Of a stretch of 64,000 nucleotides of DNA, positions 61,801-64,000 are shown piece by piece. This DNA is from Paracyclopina nana. Lineage: Eukaryota; Arthropoda; Copepoda; Cyclopoida; Cyclopettidae. The notes below the pieces were generated by a model that saw only the letters and a program-made list of their open reading frames with translations, made no database searches and was not told where the DNA came from. The stretch spans positions 1,818,001-1,882,000 of the forward strand of contig JAGUCH010000006.1 in the NCBI GenBank assembly GCA_019096065.1, given 5' to 3'. The translations under genes and the position numbers were made by a program. How positions within the stretch are numbered: position 1 is the first letter of the stretch; every line of letters begins with the position of its first letter.

Positions 61801-63396
61801 CAGCTAAAATTGGATCAATTGGCTGGATTCCATTGTTTCCGGAATTTCAGCCTTCTAGCCATCACAGCATGCAATGACGAGCTTTAACTGAGTAATTTTT
61901 TGATAGATTGTACACCAAGGCTGATTTCCATCAGAATAAAAGTGTCCATCGTCATCTTGTTGCTGTACCGTTTCTATCTCATATGTTCTAAGGCAATTGT
62001 GTACAGTTTTTATATGGATATCTTTGTCGTGGTGCAGAAGTACGAGGTAATTGCATAGATTGGCTTTCGCGATGAGAAATTCCTTCCGAGTTTGGGAGTT
62101 TGATCCGCAATAGTTGTCTGTTCCGCCGTTTTGATAATCCCAGGTGAAGAAGCATTGAATTAAAACGATATTTAGGCCATCAGCTATCCGACTTTTTTCC
62201 CACCATACATCATTTATTATTAAATCTCGATCTATTTTCTTAGCGGCGCGAAGCAAATTAAAAGGGTGATTAATTTTTATACACGATTTTTCAAATTACA
62301 CAATCAAATTTTCCCTCAGAATAATTTTCAATGAAGAACGCGTGGTAGTAATTATTTGGAAAAAAATTCCCCAAAGCACGGCGTGAATGAAGTAATTAGA
62401 AGCACAATTCAACGTGGAAAAAAGCGATTAATGCACGCACGATGAGTTCTTTTGTTACTGTACGAGCTTGGACATTGATGAGGCAAGAATTGTTTCACTA
62501 ATTTCATCACACCACAAGCTCACAAAGGAGTCTGGGAATGTATGCAAAAATTGACAAGTCATAATTTCCACTCGAAGAAGAAGAAGACAAGGCAACACTG
62601 CAACTCTTCAGTCTTCTCAGTGGGTGGCCCCATAAGTGCTACAAGTATGAAAATGTCCATATAAGACAATGTGGGAAAGTGTGCACAGTCCAAAATTTTC
62701 GTTGCAATTACCAAAACTTCACCTCAATGGATTTAAAGCGAATTGCTTTACGAGAGGGCATTTGTCAATTTTGGACGCGTGCTTCATCTGCAGCTTTGCC
62801 ATTTATAGTTGAAACACATGATTAGGTCCCATCTATTACGGAGCTCTCTACGCTCTGATTTCCTTCGACTTTTGTCACCACGTTAATCAAGCACAGAGGG
62901 GTAAAATGCGCTCAAGAATCCCCGTGCAGATATTTTTCAGAAAGAGCAAAAGAGCTAATTTTCCATGTTTGTGCCTTCTAATATTTCGAAGCTGGTGTTG
63001 GTGCTAGCTCGTGCTCTAATAAAACAGCTATTCTTCACAACCTACAACAAAATGAAGCGTGAAAGAAAACTCCCAGGTTCGATTTATATCCGTGGACAAC
63101 AAAATGATGGCTTCTTGGCAATCCGATGCGATGTACAAGGAAACCGCAAAACCTCTTTTAAAAGTTGGGTTGGGATCCGCTCCTCTTCTTTCTTCAATTT
63201 GCTCCATAACCACTAGCAAGTTCACAATTCTTTTGGCCTTGTCAAATCTGATTTGGTTGCTTACACATCGAATTGATTCATTTGGGTGCCAAGCCCTTTT
63301 GAATCATCGCCCTACTTTATTCGGGCATTTCGAGGACGTTTTTCATCATGAATTTTCCCTTTTTGTAGCATATCACAAAAAGCGCTCACGAGTGTC
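55825..63396. other. Long stretch without recognisable exons, probably BICD-related gene intron
   Basis: No segment downstream of the 55824 donor resembles the next coiled-coil exon of the adaptor. The open frames here (for example 57906-58175, 61270-61563, and 61855-62256 on the minus strand) are not recognised. The tract is AT-rich with imperfect repeats near its start. Confidence 0.4.
55929..56242. repeat. Imperfect tandem repeat, period about 103 bp
   Basis: GTGAATTTTGAATTTT occurs at 55929-55944 and 56032-56047, each followed by a CGCG/CCGCGG run, a CAGC-rich bit and AGATGGCGC (55979 and 56081). AATTTGGAAGGCAGGTTATT occurs near 56007-56026 and again at 56223-56242. Two degenerate copies plus a partial third, without coding capacity. 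Confidence 0.7.
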
Positions 63397-63886
63397 ATGC
63401 CCTGTTCATCTACAACGACTATTTCAGTCGTAGCTTCAGGAGTCTTACAAAAATTTGTCGTTATATTCTATAGCGGCTAAAATTGCCATAAGTCAGCGTA
63501 AGACCTTTCGTTAGCGTACGAATCGGGTAAGCTAGTTGGTCAAGTTAAGCGCTTGCAAGCTAGGGTTGACTAAACTAACTTTGTTTTGCCTTTGTTCAAG
63601 CGCTAACCTTCTAAACTTACGTTGTTTGGTCTGTCCTAACATAAGAACGAGTCTTACAGCAAGTAAAGCCGGCCTGCTAGGGCCAACTAAAACATTCTGC
63701 CAGGTCTATCATAAGGGGGTATTCTTTCTGAAGTTGCATTAGTTTAGTCAATCCTAAAGGCATCGACAACATAACACCGGCTCTTAAAAACTACGACAGC
63801 TAATAGAAATTCGTGGAGCTACGACAACTTTTTTCCTTGGGTAAGACAAGAAAGTTACGAAAAAGTAGAGTAGATGAACAGGGCAT
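63397..63886. mobile_element. Foldback/TIR element, about 490 bp
   Basis: ATGCCCTGTTCATCTAC at 63397-63413 is the exact reverse complement of the sequence at 63870-63886. The inner parts of both ends share short related words (GTCGTAGCT). A further internal inverted pair (AAGCGCTTG ... CAAGCGCT) suggests a foldback structure. No clear target duplication and no coding capacity were found. Confidence 0.6.
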
Positions 63887-64000
63887 CAATGTCAGTAAGT
63901 CAATCAAAAAAAACCAAAATCACAAATAAAGATTTATGCATGTTTTCAATTAAGAAATGTATTTTAAAACTAAAATTGGGAGCAATTAGCATCTGTTATG

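Noticed and set aside
61855..62256. Minus-strand 133-codon frame
   Set aside because: Starts with a non-ATG codon; loosely transposase-like words only; no recognisable domain or splice context.

Overview
The window is animal nuclear DNA. It has spliced genes with GT-AG introns, long non-coding stretches, AATAAA signals and small inverted-repeat transposons. Introns in the compact left-hand genes are often only 50-150 nt. Gene content (INTS1, IMP4, a SUZ-domain protein, an OFA-like MFS carrier, PKA catalytic subunit, a BICD-related adaptor) fits an invertebrate, perhaps an arthropod or crustacean. Nothing in the sequence fixes the lineage, and no homology search could be run.

Region 1 (1-6457) shows no gene. 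Region 2 (6458-19121) is a dense block. Integrator subunit 1 (INTS1; 12 coding exons, 2125 codons) and the U3 snoRNP Brix protein IMP4 (3 coding exons, 311 codons) run on the minus strand. On the plus strand, divergent from IMP4, lie a single-exon SUZ-domain protein and, 372 bp further on, a 12-TM carrier of the major facilitator superfamily (503 codons). The INTS1 and IMP4 models were joined exon by exon and both keep frame throughout.

Region 3 (about 22.6-52.7 kb, plus strand) is the centrepiece: one gene for the cAMP-dependent protein kinase catalytic subunit. Its core exon lengths (62, 129, 99, 83, 127, 96, 123, 165 nt) equal those of vertebrate PRKACA as I know them. The gene carries tandem alternatives at three internal or terminal positions: two 62-nt copies of the exon-2 (A-helix) exon separated by a 36-nt intron, three 83-nt copies of the exon that builds the ATP hinge and the P-3 Arg pocket, and two C-terminal exons, one of which has Asp where the Ser338 turn-motif phosphosite should be. 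Upstream, over roughly 25 kb, is an array of alternative first exons that all end in the same splice phase (phase 1). Among them are a canonical 15-codon myristoylation exon (MGNAATSKKG...), a second MGxxxS exon, basic/Ser-rich starts, a roughly 280-residue Ser/Pro-rich start made of two exons, and a 312-nt symmetric cassette. With MGNAATSKKG..., either exon 2, any exon 5 and the second C-terminal exon, the product is 351 residues, exactly the length of human PKA C-alpha. The 2 x 3 x 2 internal choice times eight or more N-termini would give about 100 kinase proteoforms from one locus.

Region 4 (52.7-64 kb) has little recognisable coding sequence apart from the first recognisable exon of a BICD-family-like dynein adaptor (55.5 kb, plus strand, AAELG CC1-box motif). 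The rest of that gene lies outside the window or in exons I cannot see. Three short terminal-inverted-repeat elements are present: 43.3 kb and 47.3 kb inside the PKA gene, and 63.4 kb.
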